A stretch of DNA of 21,256 nucleotides from Gryganskiella cystojenkinii (taxonomy: Eukaryota > Mortierellomycota > Mortierellomycetes > Mortierellales > Mortierellaceae), in contig JAAAIG010000678.1 of assembly GCA_015852425.1 (NCBI GenBank), positions 1 through 21,256 on the forward strand, given 5' to 3'. The notes beneath the pieces were generated by a model. The model was not told the origin of the DNA, ran no database searches, and saw only the letters and a list, made by a program, of their open reading frames with translations. The position numbers and the translations under genes were made by a program. Positions within the stretch are counted from its first letter, which is position 1; every line of letters starts with the position of its first letter. This document shows, piece after piece, positions 20,001 to 21,256 of the stretch.

Positions 20001-20342
20001 AAGGATGTCTTGATCGAGTACTATGCGCCTTGGTGCGGTTTCTGCACGCATCTCGCACCCATCTATAACGAACTCGGTGATATGTACAAGGGTACCAAGA
20101 TCGTGATTGCCAAATTTGATGCGACCGCGAACGATCTGCCAAGTTCCGTGCCCTTCAAGGTCGAAGGTTTCCCCACGATCAAGTTCAAGAAGGCTGGATC
20201 GAACGAGTATATTGATTACCAGGGTGAGCGGACCAAGGATGCCTTTGTCGAGTTCTTGAACAAGAACGCCAAGAATAAGGTCACTGTTGCGAACAAGACG
20301 GGAGGTCAGCCCGTCCCCGCCGTTGGGCACGACGAGTTGTAA
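17025..20342 (+). CDS. Protein disulfide isomerase with five tandem a' domains
   Basis: This ER-lumen thiol-disulfide oxidoreductase should form and shuffle disulfides in secretory proteins. Exons 17025-17196, 17330-17462 and 17624-20342 join in phase: 1007 aa. Order: signal peptide (about residues 1-20, ending GVAHA); thioredoxin domain a with APWCGHC (C51/C54); b and b' region (~120-340); then five a'-type domains starting at about residues 341, 473, 605, 736 and 867, each opening SE(A/S)(V/I)P..QDGPV and carrying APWCGFC (first Cys at 381, 513, 644, 775, 906) and a G(Y/F)PT cis-proline; then a short tail ending HDEL, the ER-retrieval signal. A canonical PDI is about 500 aa, a-b-b'-a'-(K/H)DEL, so the final catalytic domain has been multiplied in place. 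Oddities: the amplified domains have Phe for His in the CXXC; unit 2 has Lys where the others have the buried Glu (YYAPWC preceded by K); unit 5 has CGFCT rather than CGFCK. The frame is intact and all repeat active sites keep both Cys, so it looks functional. Confidence 0.95.
18339..20309 (+). repeat. Five in-frame tandem ~393-bp repeats (PDI a' units)
   Basis: Units begin at about 18339, 18735, 19131, 19524 and 19917, so lengths are 396, 396, 393, 393 and ~393 bp. The active-site Cys codons are at 18459, 18855, 19248, 19641 and 20034. Units 1 and 2 carry one extra residue before the catalytic segment compared with unit 3. Units 3 to 5 are the most alike; runs around 19405 and 19798, and around 19506 and 19899, are nearly identical at base level. 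All units lie in one exon with no intron between them. Confidence 0.93.
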
Positions 20343-20356
20343 ATAGCGTTCTGTAA

Positions 20357-20362
20357 AATAAA
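20357..20362 (+). terminator. Polyadenylation signal of PDI gene
   Basis: AATAAA lies 14 bases after the TAA stop. It is a canonical hexamer in a plausible place, although close to the stop as in the preceding gene. Confidence 0.5.
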
Positions 20363-20968
20363 TACTTGGTTTCTTTGACAACAAAAACGGACAGAACAAG
20401 GCAGGCAGTTGAAAAGGAGAAACGCACACGTGACTTTCTAAATGTTTTTTTCCACTATAAGACTGCAGTGCGGCCGTGTTGCGTTGAATCTCTCTCTTTG
20501 AATTCGAATAGTTCTCGAAAGAGTTAAAACGCACTTTTCGATACAAAAGGTGTGAATCCACATCCATACATCCGCCTTGCATGGAACCCATCCATCATCA
20601 TATCAGCTGCAGGACGCATGGATCAGTCAAGGAAATCGACACTGGAGCATCTTAAGAGTCCTTACGAGAAAGGGATCGAGTCGTTTTTACAACTTCATCG
20701 CCATCGTCATTCTGAATTCAATGACGATTATAATGCCCTGAAGAAAGGGCATGAAGCAGATTGGATGAAGCAAAGAAGTCTTTTCGTTTCAACATTTACT
20801 GGAATCAACCATACCGGTGGCGGCCTGATTTGACGACACTGGCTTCACACATTCATGAGTGGACCTGACACCTCGAAAGAACCGAAAGCTGCAAAAAGAT
20901 ACTTTTTACTTATGCTGGACTCTTTTTTTTGTATCCTTTTACCACTCTGTTCAACTCCTATAGTCACC
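20363..20968 (+). promoter_or_regulatory. PDI 3' flank and RPP2 promoter region
   Basis: About 600 bp between the PDI gene and the ribosomal P2 gene. It includes one open frame at 20618-20833 (listed separately, doubtful). A T-rich/pyrimidine-rich stretch at 20900-20965 immediately precedes the P2 start and ends CTATAG-TCACC before the ATG, as expected for a highly expressed ribosomal-protein gene leader. Confidence 0.4.
20618..20833 (+). CDS. Doubtful small ORF, unknown
   Basis: A 71-codon frame runs from an ATG at 20618 to a TGA at 20833. An upstream in-frame ATG at 20552 would give 93 aa. The composition is protein-like and polar (segments HLKSPYEKGIESFLQLHRHR and NDDYNALKKGHEADWMKQR). 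I recognise no family, signal peptide or membrane helix. It sits in the short gap before the ribosomal P2 gene and may be a chance frame, a small gene or the remnant of a larger one. Confidence 0.22.
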   Translation: MDQSRKSTLEHLKSPYEKGIESFLQLHRHRHSEFNDDYNALKKGHEADWMKQRSLFVSTFTGINHTGGGLI

Positions 20969-21256
20969 ATGAAGTACCTCGCTGCCTACCTTTTGCTCAC
21001 CATCGGTGGTAACACCGCCCCCTCTGCTGCTGATGTCTCGGCTCTCCTCGCCACCGTCGGTGTCGAGACCGAGTCCGAGCGCGTTGAGGCCTTGATCTCC
21101 CAGCTCGCTGGCAAGGACGTCAACGAGGTAAAGACTTGCACAGGAATATCTTTTTCTTTCTTTTACTTGCTATTTCAGTCGGGATCATAGATCTTCCGAT
21201 AGGAACCTGCGAATTTGACTAACAAAATCTCTTTTTTTTTTTGGGAATATGTTTCA
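20969..21256 (+). CDS. RPP2: 60S acidic ribosomal protein P2, 5' part only
   Basis: P2 pairs with P1 on the P0 base of the large-subunit stalk, which recruits elongation factors. Exon 1 (20969-21127) encodes 53 residues: [20 protein letters not shown], then [20 protein letters not shown], then [13 protein letters not shown]. The opening [10 protein letters not shown] and the spacing of the four-helix N-terminal dimerisation domain are those of P2 rather than P1. A GTAAAG donor at 21128 starts an intron that runs past the window end. The alanine-rich hinge and the acidic C-terminal tail expected in the family (about 110 aa in total) must lie outside. The ATG context (tcaccATG) is good; an earlier in-frame ATG at 20855 would add an unrelated leader and is not used. 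Confidence 0.9.

Noticed and set aside
18339..20309. Regular ~393-bp repeats considered as a satellite or mobile repeat
   Set aside because: They are in frame, code for thioredoxin domains with intact active sites and end in HDEL; they are protein-domain repeats.

Overview
The window is nuclear DNA of a filamentous fungus. Genes are broken by 100-450 nt GT-AG introns, polyadenylation signals follow two stops, and pyrimidine-rich tracts precede most ATGs. An F-box plus NOD/ribonuclease-inhibitor-type LRR remnant and the general gene style suggest an early-diverging lineage, with Mortierellaceae the best guess; this is an inference, not a proof. All exon models were built by hand from splice signals, reading phase and family resemblance.

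Layout, left to right. 1-1910 is decayed accessory DNA: a gag fragment of an LTR retrotransposon with an intact CCHC zinc knuckle but a frameshift, abutting a stop-interrupted F-box/LRR pseudogene, both on the minus strand. 2715-4123 (minus) is an ammonium transporter of the AMT/MEP family (2 exons, 429 aa). It lacks about 28 residues that should carry one membrane helix. 4124-6473 is a long region without a recognisable gene. 6474-12780 (minus) is a 7-exon, 1671-aa full-length ABCC/MRP-type ABC transporter with an N-terminal TMD0-like region. A divergent promoter region of about 850 bp separates it from the plus-strand genes.

13628-16241 (plus) is a 5-exon, 730-aa Rex1/RNH70-type DEDDh RNA exonuclease with an extremely lysine-rich N-terminus. 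17025-20342 (plus) is a 3-exon, 1007-aa protein disulfide isomerase. 20969 onward (plus) is the first exon of ribosomal stalk protein P2, cut off by the window end.

The most striking object is the PDI. It has a signal peptide, one CGHC thioredoxin domain, the b-b' region, then five tandem copies of a ~131-residue a'-type thioredoxin domain, each with CGFC, and a C-terminal HDEL. A canonical PDI is about 500 aa with a single a' domain, so this looks like an in-gene amplification of the last catalytic domain. The genes are not an operon. They look like ordinary independent housekeeping and transport loci (nitrogen uptake, vacuolar or plasma-membrane export, rRNA/tRNA 3' processing, ER oxidative folding, translation).
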